Notes under the pieces: model-generated
Told to the model about the DNA's origin: nothing
Seen by the model: only the letters and a program-made list of their open reading frames with translations
Databases searched by the model: none
Translations under genes and position numbers: made by a program
NCBI GenBank assembly: GCA_015039365.1
Contig: WION01000087.1
Span: 1-64,000, forward strand
Source: Amanita rubescens
Lineage: Eukaryota > Basidiomycota > Agaricomycetes > Agaricales > Amanitaceae
DNA: 64,000 nt
Reading direction: 5' to 3'
Shown: positions 32,999 through 44,055 of the stretch, piece by piece
How positions within the stretch are numbered: position 1 is the first letter of the stretch
Layout: every line of letters begins with the position of its first letter

Positions 32999-34734
32999 GA
33001 CAGGTCACTAGTAAAAGAAAGAGAGTTTAAATTGCGAGACAGCAAACGAGCACCTCGAGAAACTCACCAAGTTGTGTAAGCGCATTCCCCGAAGAATGGG
33101 TAGGAGCCAAGGAGGAAGTACGATTCTAGTTATAATCTGTTAGATACGGTTCCGGAAAGTAGTCTAATAGACTCAAGTTCACTCTGTCAACCCTTCACCA
33201 AACTCAGGCGCCTGGCGTGCATATAGATGCTTTCTCGATCGAACCGTTTACAGCCCACGCCGTCGAATCATCCCCAGTATATCTTCCTCGACTTCCTAAA
33301 GTCCCTAAACTTAATCTTCACGACATTGCGCTTCTCGCCTCAACTTCATCGTCTTCTCGGAAACCAGCCACTCTGTGAATAACCCCCAAAATAACTGAAT
33401 GGTATGGAGCATACCGTCATGCACAGGATTGACGGGAGAACCCTGGACCTGTATCGAAGGGCTGCGAACTCATGCTCCGCAGACACCACGAGTTTAACGC
33501 ATTTTCATCATCGCTATATGCGAGTAGCAATGCAACAGAATCTTGAAACGAAGCTGTACCACTTATATCACTATATTCCATGTCAGTCCCTACAGCCATT
33601 ATGCATAAGCGTCGTTACATGGGTCTGATTTCGCCATCGGCTAAGGATATGTCCGCCTACGGTCACCGTCCGCCCCTTCACCAAACAGACCATGAAGGGA
33701 GCTCCACTTAATGCGCCAGTGACTGGCGCCCGTCGCCTCATGGAAAGGGCCTGATTCGCCAGTTCCTCGTTGTGCCAGAAAACAGATCAGAACTAGATGT
33801 TATGTGATGCAGTGGGGTGCATACATAGAGTTGGTGTGCAAGTTTCAAACGCGAAAGAAGACATTCCATAGTCTCCCGTAGACGGACCGTAAATGCGTGA
33901 TGGTTATATCAATGGGATGATGTTCAAGTTGGGGACGAGTTTCCTCTGGAAGTCCACGAATTTGATAATGCAAAGCGGGCCACGCTGACTCGGATTGCTC
34001 CTGTTGTTGAATTACGCTCTCGAACTCCGGAAAACAGCGGAGAGGCAGCGAATGAATTCGCGTTTGACCTCGGTGAGCTCGTGAGGCAAACCGTGACGGA
34101 TGAGAAAAACCTACTATATATGTAAAACACGTGTACTGCACAGCCACGTCCCGGATCGGACTCCGTCACTCCGGACCCACAAACTCCGGACATAATTCGT
34201 ACCTCGGACTCCATCGCCCTATTCCAACACCTACGGGGGAACATCTCTTGCGGTACAACGGTATCAGAGAAAGTCGCCCTCTAGGTTGAAATTAACAGCT
34301 TCTTCGGGAAACACAAGACCATGAGCACCTGGATTGAATGGCGATCGAAACATGTGCTTTGTGCTGTGACAGGATTCATCCTCGCTTGTCATGAAAAGCT
34401 GCGGTGCGATCAAGAGAGGTGGTCAGAAGCACTTTTGATACGAGGGAAGCACTGTGAACCATCGAATGTGGAAGGTTCTGGAAGGTTTGTGGAGGGGTGG
34501 CAAGGATGGTTGCGTTGATACGCGGTGCATCTTTGTGATTCCGCGACTTTCACGACAGTTAAAATAGCAGCTGCGTCATAGGTAGTACCGCCTGCCCGGC
34601 GAATCCCTTGTGAGCCTGTATCTGGATTCTGCACCGGGCTTGTACTAGGACAGTGTTCATCGTAGGCTACTTTATAACTGATTTCCTCTTCATACCTCTC
34701 TACCCCACCCCACAATCCCATAGCATCCGATTTC
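32999..34734. other. Gap upstream of the ATPase and lipase genes
   Basis: No supported gene. 33854-33900 is the inverted partner of 25585-25632. A frame at 34321-34518 is open from ATG but has no recognisable feature. Confidence 0.4.
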
Positions 34735-36060
34735 ATGGTTAAGCTCATCTACCCAATTGTCCTTGTCCACGGCTACTTTGACAGCGTCGATCACACCAAC
34801 ACTTGGAGCAAAGCAGTGCGTATTTTGGAAGAAAAGTCCGGGTCAGAGACCAAGCCCTTCAGGCCACATATCCCCAAGTTTGCAAGTATCGATGACCGAA
34901 CAAAGGATCTCATCAAGCAGATCCAGGGAAAATTTCCGAGACAAAGCGGGAAAACGATCTATATCCACATCTGGGGACATTCCATGGTACTTCGGATTTC
35001 CCTCTCTGATTTGGTTGATACAGTAGTTCTGATACGGCTTCCACAGTGGTATCAATGCTCGAGATGTTGCGTACAAGGCTGACAAACAAGATCTTGGGTT
35101 CAAGGTCTTAACCGTTGCCACTTTCGTGAGTCGGATTTTAGACACTGTAGGCTGTCTCTCAAGCTACTTTGTGATTCGATAGGGCACGCCTCATCGTGGC
35201 GTCAAGGCCATCGACGACTTCCCTGGTAAGTATGTCTGCAAAAATCGCTCATTCCCATCAACGGAACAATCCTGACCCTCGTATCAAGGTGCTGAGGCTA
35301 TCCGTAATTTGCGTAAAAAATGTGGGGATCAAGCGTATTCTGACCTTTCCGCAACCAATATGTATAAATTCAACATGAACACGCCCGACGTTTCCAGCGT
35401 ACGGTATTTCAGCTGGGCCGGGAAATGCTATACCTTGCCAAGCGATAATCCAGTAGTAACGTAAGTTAAAACAGGTTGCATGGCGGGGGTGGCGAAGGCT
35501 CACCAGTGATAGGGGTCTCTGGAACGTCACTCGTTGGAATGGTCCCACTGACGGGATGGTGAACGTCGACAGCGCAATTTGGACGAAGGAGGAGTCGGAC
35601 AGGCAACGCACCCCAGGAAGAGCAACTGGAACTCACTTGGGAACCTTCCTCGGAGTAGACCAGTGCGTACTAACCTATCTGCGGTTGTAAAGTGACTACT
35701 AAACGCTGCCGCGTTGTTGTTAGTCTTAATATTCCGTGCTACACTGAGACGATCACGAAGACGTTGCCTCACCTCGACGCGGCTGAATATCATGATAACA
35801 GGGTCTCCCCGATAGTTCCCGTCACTGACACTTTCGATCGCCTGCCGAGCCCAGTTCGGACTGTTGTTGAGCGCGTGGACAGCCAAGTTCGGACTGTTGC
35901 TGAGTACCTGCCGAGCCCAGTTCGGACTGTTGCTGAGCACCTGTTGAGCCCAGTTAAGACTGCTATCAATTTCCCCAAAGAGATGGGTACCAACATCAGG
36001 GGGACGGGCAGGACGATGAAAAATCTGGCTACAGGCGTCTTTGGAAGCATGTTTGGTTGA
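34735..36060 (+). CDS. Lipase-like alpha/beta hydrolase with 11-residue repeat tail
   Basis: Starts MVKLIYPIVLVHGYFDSVDH, the oxyanion-hole region of bacterial-type triacylglycerol lipases. The nucleophile elbow GHSM ends exon 1 at 34988. Further exons read INARDVAYKADKQDLGFKVL, TVATF joined to GTPHRGVKAIDDFPG, then AEAIRNLRKKCG, VRYFSWAGKCYTLPSDNPVV and LWNVTRWNGPTDGMVNVDSA up to FLGVD. The splice after GHSM does not restore GG in phase, so that junction is unclear or damaged. The last exon (about 35700-36060) has four 11-residue units with SPVRTVAEH cores and ends GVFGSMFG. No signal peptide. Esterase or lipase activity is inferred from the fold; the Asp and His of the triad cannot be placed with confidence. 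Confidence 0.65.
35842..35973 (+). repeat. Four 33-bp tandem repeats encoding 11-residue units
   Basis: The units read LPSPVRTVVER, VDSQVRTVAEY, LPSPVRTVAEH and LLSPVKTAINF. Period 11 with alternating hydrophobic and charged positions suits an amphipathic helix of the kind that lies on lipid surfaces. Confidence 0.75.
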
Positions 36061-37690
36061 TAGTACTCTTGTTCGTTAGTGTTGAATTGGTATTTCTTCT
36101 GTAGGTATATTAGCATCGGATGATGTCATTTATGGCGTAACTGCCGCTTTTGCACGCGCAGAGCGCGTTGATACGTCGTTACTTATACGATCTGTCGCGA
36201 TAATGTAAGCCGAGTGGCGAGAAAAACGCAACTGACGATACCCTATAGGCGCCCTCGTCTTCAGACCCCCAACGTTGATGCGCCTGCTGTGGTGTTAGAA
36301 AGTCCATATTTTCCTTGGTCGGCTCCCGAAGTCGGAAGGGTCAGCGGAGGGGCCAGTAGAGGTCATCATCCGAATCTCTGGAAAGTCTTCGTTTGATTGA
36401 GGAGGGTGCCGTTTGACATCGGAAGGGAGTCCATCCCGGAGCGTGTGCTGCGACGGAAGTGTGAGGAACGGAAGAAAGAGAGGGGTGGACCAGCCAATGA
36501 GTCAAGCAGGACTTTTTTTCCAAAGATACGGAGGGAGTCGGGGACTCTTCGAGCGAAGCTAGTAAAGTCGCACCTGTACTAGATACCTGAAGCTTGAAGC
36601 ACTACTACTACTAGTAGTGACTAGACTTGTAAAATGAGTGCACTGTGACGCGTGATCAGGTTGAAATTAAGCATGTGAAGTGTGGAATCAGAAATTTCCA
36701 TATTTCACGGGTAAGGTGGAATCACAGGCGGAAGTTTCACCATTTTTTTTCCGCACCTGAGAGATAAATTCAAAGGTGATGAAGAAAGAAACGGTGTGAA
36801 TCATATTCAACCTTTAAAAGAAGTTAATATATCCTATCCCCGCATCTCGGCGTTGTAAGAACCTTTTGTATCGGATGACTCCGATCCCCCTGCGCGAGCA
36901 ACTTCTCTCGCAGCTCCTTCGCGCTGCGTCGCCCATCACGACAGGCGGGCGCATCCAATCGACCAACGATAGCGCGCACAATGAGTCTTGAGGATTCATT
37001 CCAGTTTCCCCTCTTCTCTCGGAGCTCTTCGTTCGCCCACCACGGCAGGCGGGCGCGTCCCGTCTACCGCCGATAGTGCGCGTAACAAATCTTTCCCGAT
37101 GTGGGCCGTAACGGTGGTGGTGGCGGAACCCAGCTCGCGGACGATGACGATGGCGTGAGTGGGCGCGTCCGGAAGTGCGCCAGGAAGTGCCAGCAATAAT
37201 CTAATAACAATAGAAGGAAGTCCCATAGGCGATGTTCGGCCTCGCCCAAAGTTTGCAGCTGGGCGAGGTCATGTGACCTCGGCCTCTCGTTCGCATTCAA
37301 AAATCGTGTATTTGGTCGCAAACCCCTTCGAAGCTCCCCGGCTGTTCCAGTTTTTGGGCGGAAGTACGTGTCACGTCATGTCATTGTTACGTCACGTTTC
37401 CCACCCTTATCTCGGCTAACGCTCGGCCATCGCCGTGGTTTGATGACTGCTGCCCAGGTTGACCGTGACGCGTGACGACCTGAAGTGAACATATAGCTGG
37501 AAAAGCAACTCTAAAGTGTAGAAATGAAAGGGGGCGGATTCGATCTCATTCCTCAACCACGCCTCGACCGATTGTCGATCACGGAATAGCGGAGAAGAAG
37601 TCAGAAAAAGCTCCACAAGGCTTGCCAAAACAAGTAAAGGTCACAAATGTGATTGCGTGATCCTGATCACTGGCAGAAGCGTCGTACTGA
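36061..37690. other. Gene-poor gap with a small local duplication
   Basis: No gene seen. Around 36895-36985 and 37015-37085 are diverged copies (CACGGCAGGCGGGCGC and TACCGCCGATAGTGCGC style). An ACT/AGT run lies at 36600-36625. Confidence 0.4.
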
Positions 37691-38175
37691 ACCCACTACT
37701 TACGTAGCGGGAATAAAAAAATCTGGGAAGACACGAACCCACATCCGAGCACACACTCTGCCCAACTATAGAGAAGGCAGCATGTCAAACGTCTGAAGTT
37801 GCCATGCACAACAGCACCACTAATGGGGAAAAATGGGGACAGCATAAATGATGGACGGTGCAGGTGACGCGAATGACGGCGATTGATCAGAGCTCTTCCT
37901 CACTCTTCACATACGACATAGACAGCATGCATTGACAAAACAAATAATGCGCCATTGATGCACTAAATAAACAGGTTCAGATATCTTTCTCCAGTCTTCC
38001 ATCTTACTACTCGCGATCGTGTACAGTGGTACGTACACAATTCAGCTCATAAGTACCCTGTGCTTACCTTTTTACAAGCAGTTTGTGTCTTATCAGGTAC
38101 ATTTTCTCGACTATTGCTATTCATTCACGGTGCTGAGGTATCTTCTTTTCACCAAGTTAGTCTAACACTCTCGCA
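37691..38175 (+). promoter_or_regulatory. Upstream region of tectonin 1, duplicated before tectonin 2
   Basis: The stretch up to the ATG recurs at about 39275-39762. It includes a possible 5' UTR intron from GTACGTACACAATTC (about 38030) to CTTATCAG (about 38097), conserved in both copies. Confidence 0.5.
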
Positions 38176-38868
38176 ATGACTTGGAAACTTGTTAGTGGTC
38201 CCAGCGGTCATTTCTCACGAATTTCCGCCGGATCGGTCACCAACGTCTGGGGTGTCAACTCTAGCAGTAACATCTTTCGTTACAGCGGTAATGACACCAA
38301 CCCCTGGGTCCAGGTCCCTGGTGGCCTAGCTGACGTTAGCGCGGCTTCTGATGGCACGGTTTGGGGTGTCAACTCTGCAAACAATATCTTTCGCTATACC
38401 TGGGAATCCAATCACTGGATCAAGATTCCCGGTGGTCTCATACAAGTCTCTGCTGGATCGCGCACCAATGTGTGGGGAGTCAACGCGGCCGGTAACATTT
38501 ATCGTTACACCGGCGATGACGCCAAGCCCTGGGTCCAAGTCCCGGGTACTTTAGCCAGTATTAGCGCCGGTGCGGACGGCAGGGTTTGGGGAGTCAACTC
38601 TGCTGGTGCCATTTTTCGCTATACCGGGGATGAAGGAGATCCAAAGCACTGGAAACAAATTCCCGGTAACCTCCTTGAGGTTTCTATTGGGGTGGAAACC
38701 AACGTGTGGGCCGTCAAAAAGGGAGGCAGCATCTTCACGTACTCGGGTGATGACGCTAACCCCTGGGTTCGGATCCCTGGTGGTTTATCCACTATTGCTG
38801 CGGGTGCCGATGGCGTAGTTTGGGGAGTCAACGCGGAGGGCTCTGCTTTCCGTTGGATTTGTGATTAA
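38176..38868 (+). CDS. Tectonin beta-propeller lectin, copy 1
   Basis: 230 residues in one exon, with no signal peptide. Six repeats of about 37 residues, each with the pattern ISAGSVTNVWGVNSSSNIFR then YSGNDTNPWVQVPGGL, the hallmark of tectonin-domain six-bladed propellers such as Laccaria bicolor Tec2, which binds O-methylated glycans of bacteria and nematodes. The N-terminal strand (MTWKLVSG) and the C-terminal FRWICD close the last blade. Such lectins are usually cytosolic defence proteins in mushrooms; the ligand here is inferred. It is one of a tandem pair with the gene at 39763. Four or more of the blades keep the full NVWGVN signature; blade 5 has NVWAVK. Confidence 0.9.
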   Translation: MTWKLVSGPSGHFSRISAGSVTNVWGVNSSSNIFRYSGNDTNPWVQVPGGLADVSAASDGTVWGVNSANNIFRYTWESNHWIKIPGGLIQVSAGSRTNVWGVNAAGNIYRYTGDDAKPWVQVPGTLASISAGADGRVWGVNSAGAIFRYTGDEGDPKHWKQIPGNLLEVSIGVETNVWAVKKGGSIFTYSGDDANPWVRIPGGLSTIAAGADGVVWGVNAEGSAFRWICD

Positions 38869-39274
38869 CCTCCTCACGGACTTTTTCTCGTCTTGTATAC
38901 AAAGCTTGAAAGTACGACAAGGGGTGTATTAAAAGCAAATATTAAATGTAGTTACAGGTGGTGTAGTTATGCGCACGATGTAAAAAACATGGCGAACGGT
39001 CCACGGCATGATGCATGAACAGATGAGTTTGTGAGGTGCAGAGTGGAAATAAGGGTGGGGAGAGGCCGAAAGGCACTAGTAGACGCACTCATATCGTGCG
39101 GAGTTCACGCGCTCAACACCGTGTAGAATTCGTGGGGTGCAGAGACGAGAAGCGGAATGGTGCTGGACACATTTGGCCTGGTACGGGGTCCGAGATTATC
39201 AAGTGCTGCCATTGTGGTTGAGTCGTGATCCGTTGTGTAGGGCCGTCATAGCGTATGCGTCAGGGTCATTCCAT
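38869..39274. other. Spacer between the two tectonin units
   Basis: No gene. The first 30 bp after the stop (GGACTTTTTCTCGTCTTGTA) recur after tectonin 2, so the duplicated unit includes the 3' end. Confidence 0.5.
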
Positions 39275-39762
39275 TTCCAGATAAAAAATCCGGGAAGATA
39301 CGAACTCAATACTCGAAGCCAGCGCCCACATGTAATACAGAAGACAGCGTGCGCAGTAGCAGCACTGATCTGGAATAATGGAGACAGCGTCCATTGACAA
39401 AACAAATGATGGACAGTGCGAATGGCGGCAGCTGATCAGAGTTCTTTCCCACTTCCCACATATGACATAGACAGCGTGCATTGACTCAGACGAAACAAGT
39501 AATGGTGACCCAAATGACAACATAACTGGTTCTCTGCTCACGATATATAAACAGAGGCTACAGATATCTTTCCCCAGTATTCCCTCCTACCACTCGCGAT
39601 CGTGAACAGTGGTACGTACACAATTCAGCTCATGAGCACCCTGCGCTTACCTTTCTACACGTAGTTTGTACTTCATCAGGTACATTTTCTCGACTACTAT
39701 TGCTATTCATTTACGGCGCTGAGGTATCTTCGTTTCACCGGGTTAGTTTAACACCACTCGCA

Positions 39763-40458
39763 ATGACTTGGAAACATATTCGTGGTCGTTTCACACGAAT
39801 TTCTGCTGGAATGGCCCACAATGTCTGGGGTGTTAACTCTAGTGGTCACGTCTATCGTTACACGGCTGATGACAGCAGCCCGTGGGTCCGGGTTCCCGGT
39901 ACCCTAACTGAAATTACCGCGGCTGCTGATGGCACGGTTTGGGGTATCAACTCTGAAGGCCACATCTATCGTTATACCTGGGGATCCAGCCCGGGTGATC
40001 CCGGTCACTGGGTCAGAATTCCCGGTGCTCTCAAACGAATCTCTGCTGGATCGCGCCTCAATGTGTGGGGAATCAATGCGGCTGGCCACGTTTTTCGTTA
40101 CACAGGCGATGACGCCCACCCCTGGGCCCGAATCCCTGGCACTTTAGCCAGCATTGGCGCGGGTGGCGACGGCAGGGTTTGGGGAGTCAACTCTGCTGGT
40201 GCCATTTATCGCTATACCGGGGATAGAGATACAAGAGACTGGAAACGAATCTCCGGTACCCTTCATGAGATCTCTGTTGGGGCGGAAACCAACGTGTGGG
40301 GCGTCAACCAGGCCAACAACATCTTCAAGTACTCAGGCGATGACACTAACCCCTGGGTTCGAATCAGTGGTGGTTTATCCCATATTGCTGCGGGTGCCGA
40401 TGGCGTGGTTTGGGGGCTCAACCCAAACGGCTCTGTTTTCCGCTGGATTCCTACATAA
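39763..40458 (+). CDS. Tectonin beta-propeller lectin, copy 2
   Basis: 231-residue paralogue of the lectin at 38176, starting MTWKHIRGRFTRISAG at an identical CTCGCAATGACTTGGAAAC context. An ATG at 39700 is in frame but sits in the duplicated leader where copy 1 has no matching start, so I choose 39763. Six blades with NVWGVN and RYTGDDAHPWARIPG patterns. Copy 2 is two residues longer in blade 2 (WGSSPGDPGHW against WESNHW) and differs at many outward-facing positions, which could change sugar preference. Upstream and downstream flanks are duplicated too. Probably cytosolic. Confidence 0.9.
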   Translation: MTWKHIRGRFTRISAGMAHNVWGVNSSGHVYRYTADDSSPWVRVPGTLTEITAAADGTVWGINSEGHIYRYTWGSSPGDPGHWVRIPGALKRISAGSRLNVWGINAAGHVFRYTGDDAHPWARIPGTLASIGAGGDGRVWGVNSAGAIYRYTGDRDTRDWKRISGTLHEISVGAETNVWGVNQANNIFKYSGDDTNPWVRISGGLSHIAAGADGVVWGLNPNGSVFRWIPT

Positions 40459-40797
40459 CCTTCTTACGGACTATTTCTCGTCTTGTATACGCTATATGAC
40501 CCTTTCCCCCTTTCTGCCATTGCTTTACTACATGGGCGAGCCGAAGGGCTTACGACTTGCGCGGTAGTTATGATGCAACTTAAGTTACATAAATTGAACA
40601 CAATCAATACGAACGTGACAATTTCTTGTATCACGCAAATGAACGCAACTCTATTGGATTTTCTTCGATTCCCCCAACTCGTTGATCGCTTTCTGTACTT
40701 TCGGCGCTGTATGTTGCCATATCTGGCATTCGGATAGAAAATGTTTGATGCCATGTAGTGGTGCTGCCTTGCAGATGAGCTGCGGCCACGCGAAGAT

Positions 40798-42503
40798 TTA
40801 GGATAAGCCTTGACGTCTAAGGCGCATATATGAGGAGAATAACGATCCAGAAGAAGCACAATCACTCACTGCAAATGAATACGAGGTTATCATCAAGCTG
40901 GGGTAAAAAATGAGCAATTTTCCATATGAGAAACCCCTGCTGTAACTCACGGTACAGTTAAGGATCCCAGAGGAGCCGGCGCAGCGAGAATTATCGCCGC
41001 AACAGTTATCGCAGAAACTACTACCCGTTAGTAGACTTGCGCATTGCAACAAACATGGGAACTGACCCATCAAACTATGCAATCAGAACATGTATTTAGT
41101 CAAAATGACGGATATATGTGAAGGGAGGTTCTTACATGAAGTAATGCACAGTCCCATCTCGAAAAAAAGTAGTGAAAAGAGGAGGAATACGCCGAGCAGC
41201 ATGAGGATTTATCTGGAAAATCGCGCGCCATCCTCTTACAGACAGGACTGTGCGTATTAGGTTCCACATTGTTAAAAGGAACAGAATAGCTTCAATGCCG
41301 TGGTTAGTAAAGAGCGCGCTTCTGCGAGTAATACGCACTGGACGTGATCAAATCGGGTATCCTATCATCTCATGTGTTCAGCCCCGATATTGGAAGTGAA
41401 TGAAGTTGCTTACCAGCCGAAAAGGACGCCTTGGGTATAAAATGTTGACATGATACAACCAGGCCAGGGGACACCAGGAAGAATGGAAATGACAAATGAG
41501 TTGCTGGTTCGTATTGCGGAGTATAACACTGCCTGTGTTTTCTTCAGGCAGTAGTACGACAACAGTAAAAAGACAAACGGTAAATTGGCCTAGACACAGT
41601 GTGAGTCCGAGGTTCCGAACAGAGAATTCTGTATGACGCACCAGCTAACAGTAAAAGAAGGATTATTAGAACTTCGCAACACGATTAGCACATGAATAAT
41701 CGCTAAACAGCATTCATTCACCTCCATGACTCCTATTATAAAGGGCATGTACTCGTAACATGAGAATTACATTTGAAAGAGTTGAGAAAATGAGGGGACC
41801 TCCGCTGTGGACCGTTAACCTGTTAAGCCCCATATAGTAATACAAGTCACGCACAAGGTAAGCAAGAAAAAATAGTGGCGGCAGCTTCTTAAACCGTCAA
41901 GCACGGAGTTACCACCAGGGTCGAACCTGACTTACGTCTTCAAGTGCACCATGTTAGACCTCGAGATACGACAAAGCAGTAATCCATACCTGAAGAGAGT
42001 TCGACGTTCTTGTTAAGACTACAAAGACATCTCAGCGGCAATTCCGAAATCACCAAGCGACCGACCAAAAACCGTAAATCTATATTCTACAGTCAGTCGG
42101 AGTAAATGAATTGATTGAAATGCATAGCTTACGCAAGATTGGCCAGCCCATAATACCGAAGGAATAAGTAAACGATTTTCGGCAAGGACCACTTTGCCCT
42201 GCACAACTTTCGAGTTCATTTGCGGGACAAATTCGAACGATTTTACCTCCATATATACGTAATCTCCAAGTTTCAGTCAAACATGTGTTGGAAAGCGAAC
42301 CATTGTCAGCTTACTTCACGTCCCGAAGTTATAATAATGTCGTAGACCAATACAGTGAATGCGGCCACTGCATTGATTGTATTCAGAGCACGAGGCAAAG
42401 AAGAGTTAAGCTGAAGCTCACCAGTCCCATAATTTGCTGTCCAGGCCAATCGGAGATCGTCAATTAACGCCTCCGACAGAGAGTCGTCTGAGGGAACGCT
42501 CAT
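40798..42503 (-). CDS. Multi-exon membrane protein of the DUF6533 type
   Basis: Pieced together on the minus strand. Exon 1 (from 42503) reads MSVPSDDSLSEAL and ends LNTINAVAAFTVLVYDIIIT before SGRE. Short exons follow giving ITYIWRAKWSLPKIVYLFLR and YYGLANLA, which is the conserved DUF6533 core (YD-x4-T, then EV-x-YIW-x-KWSLPKxLYL-x3-RY). Further pieces read FSTLSNVILMLRVHALYNR and PPLFTTFFRDGTVHYFM, typical of the later helices and the C-terminal RDGxxYF block. The end near 40798 (YPSLMITSYSFAVSD) is tentative, and internal exon borders between 41900 and 41100 are not all resolved. This is a common polytopic membrane family of unknown function in agaricomycetes. Confidence 0.55.
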
Positions 42504-44055
42504 GGTTGAGTCCCACGTTCAAGTCCGCACTCTTATAGCCAGCATCCCTGATTTGGGCAGAATTCGCAAACAGCATGTCAAGCCTCGGAATGTTCCGAAT
42601 GCCTACTGTGGATCGCTGTTCCTTGATAGGGCACGGGAATGATGAAGCCGTCATCATATTCCGACTCTGTCGAGGAATGCATCGACGGCGCCCACTCACT
42701 TCACGAGCTTCATTCAGCGGGTTAAGCGGGTCTTGCCAGACGCTAAGTTCGGAGACGGGCAAAAATTGGCACTGCCGTATCAAGGAGCGAAGACGTGAAA
42801 CAGACAAGATTGGCACGGAGTGGTAGAGGACAGAATTAGACACTATTATACAGCGTTCCGTAACATCACCTGTCGAAACACTTTCAAGGCCCGGCCAGCG
42901 ATCCCCGCATCCAGGAGCCCGCCAAGCAGTTTGAACTTTGCGGACTGAGAAAATGAAAGGCAGTGAAAAATGAGTAAGGCTGCCAGTTTTTCATCACGCC
43001 TATCAAATCTTGACGACCTGAGGAACGCTATATGTACGAGGACATCGGTTCTGGTGTTCCAGAGACCTAAACTAGGTGTAACTCAACTCATCGTCCGACG
43101 TCGTCTGTCTTGGAAAAAAGAAACCTGATTGAAAAACCTGATGCTACGTTTGAGTGTTTCTCTGCAACGCAGAAATGTATGGCCAAAATGGATCGAGAAT
43201 GAATATTATGAATATATCTAACTCAAGTCTGTCCCGGTTTAGTGTCGTACTCACCATGTAATTTAACGTATAAAACACATAACAGCCCAAACGGAGAAAC
43301 CGGGCTCCAGGCGAGTAAATATCAATTGTCTTCATTACAGGTTATCTGTAGAACTTGATCCATTAATCGAATTTGCTTCACGGGCGCGATGAGAGTAGAA
43401 GATATGAACCTTAAAATGAAAAAGACGATCGCCACTAATTCTATGATTGGCCTCCCGACCGCAACTCGACGAGTTCCTTTTTCGAAGAATTGGTTCATAG
43501 TGGTGGGAAGCAACTTATCCAGAGCATTTGTATGCTATATGTGGCAAACTGTGAAAATGTCTCTTCGGATACGATAAATAAGGGGACCGTCATGAACGCG
43601 TAGTCACATACAGCAACAGGCACCGGCGATCTTCACTACGCATAGCCCTCGGTACCGCTACCCATTGGACATCGACCGATACTCTCACAGGTGGAACGAA
43701 GATGACTTTTGGATAAATTTGGAAACGTTATACGGGGATCATTATATCAAAACTCCCCATACCATTATGTAAAACACCTGGGATCACTGCATTACCAGGG
43801 GAGTTTCAACAAAGATAACGGAAGCGTCTGTGTCGCGCGACTGGGATTTATCTGGGGTCAACGAAATCACTATCAATGTCCAATAAATGTCTGACCTGTT
43901 TCATAAAATCTCTTCGTCATGTTACTATTACGTCGCTAGGCAAAATGTATGGGCCATCCGCATTGCGCAAGGTCACCAGTGTCAACATGTTGAGCGTAAG
44001 ATTCTGAGAATAGTGCAACAAACAAACAAACAAATATGTGACATCCGTCACAGTC
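42504..44055. other. Gap upstream of GPN2, with hydrophobic open pieces
   Basis: Minus-strand pieces at 43144-43335 and 43322-43513 are hydrophobic (IIELVAIVFFILRFISS, RLGCYVFYTLNYMVS) and may be relics of another membrane-protein gene, but I cannot assemble one. Confidence 0.3.

Noticed and set aside
33230..33380. Possible plus-strand exon reading PVYLPRLPKVPKLNLHDIAL
   Set aside because: Pleasant composition, but no start, splice partner or recognised family could be found around it.
44038..44055. GTG start upstream of the GPN2 ATG
   Set aside because: GPN proteins begin at MPFG and fungal initiation at GTG is not expected.
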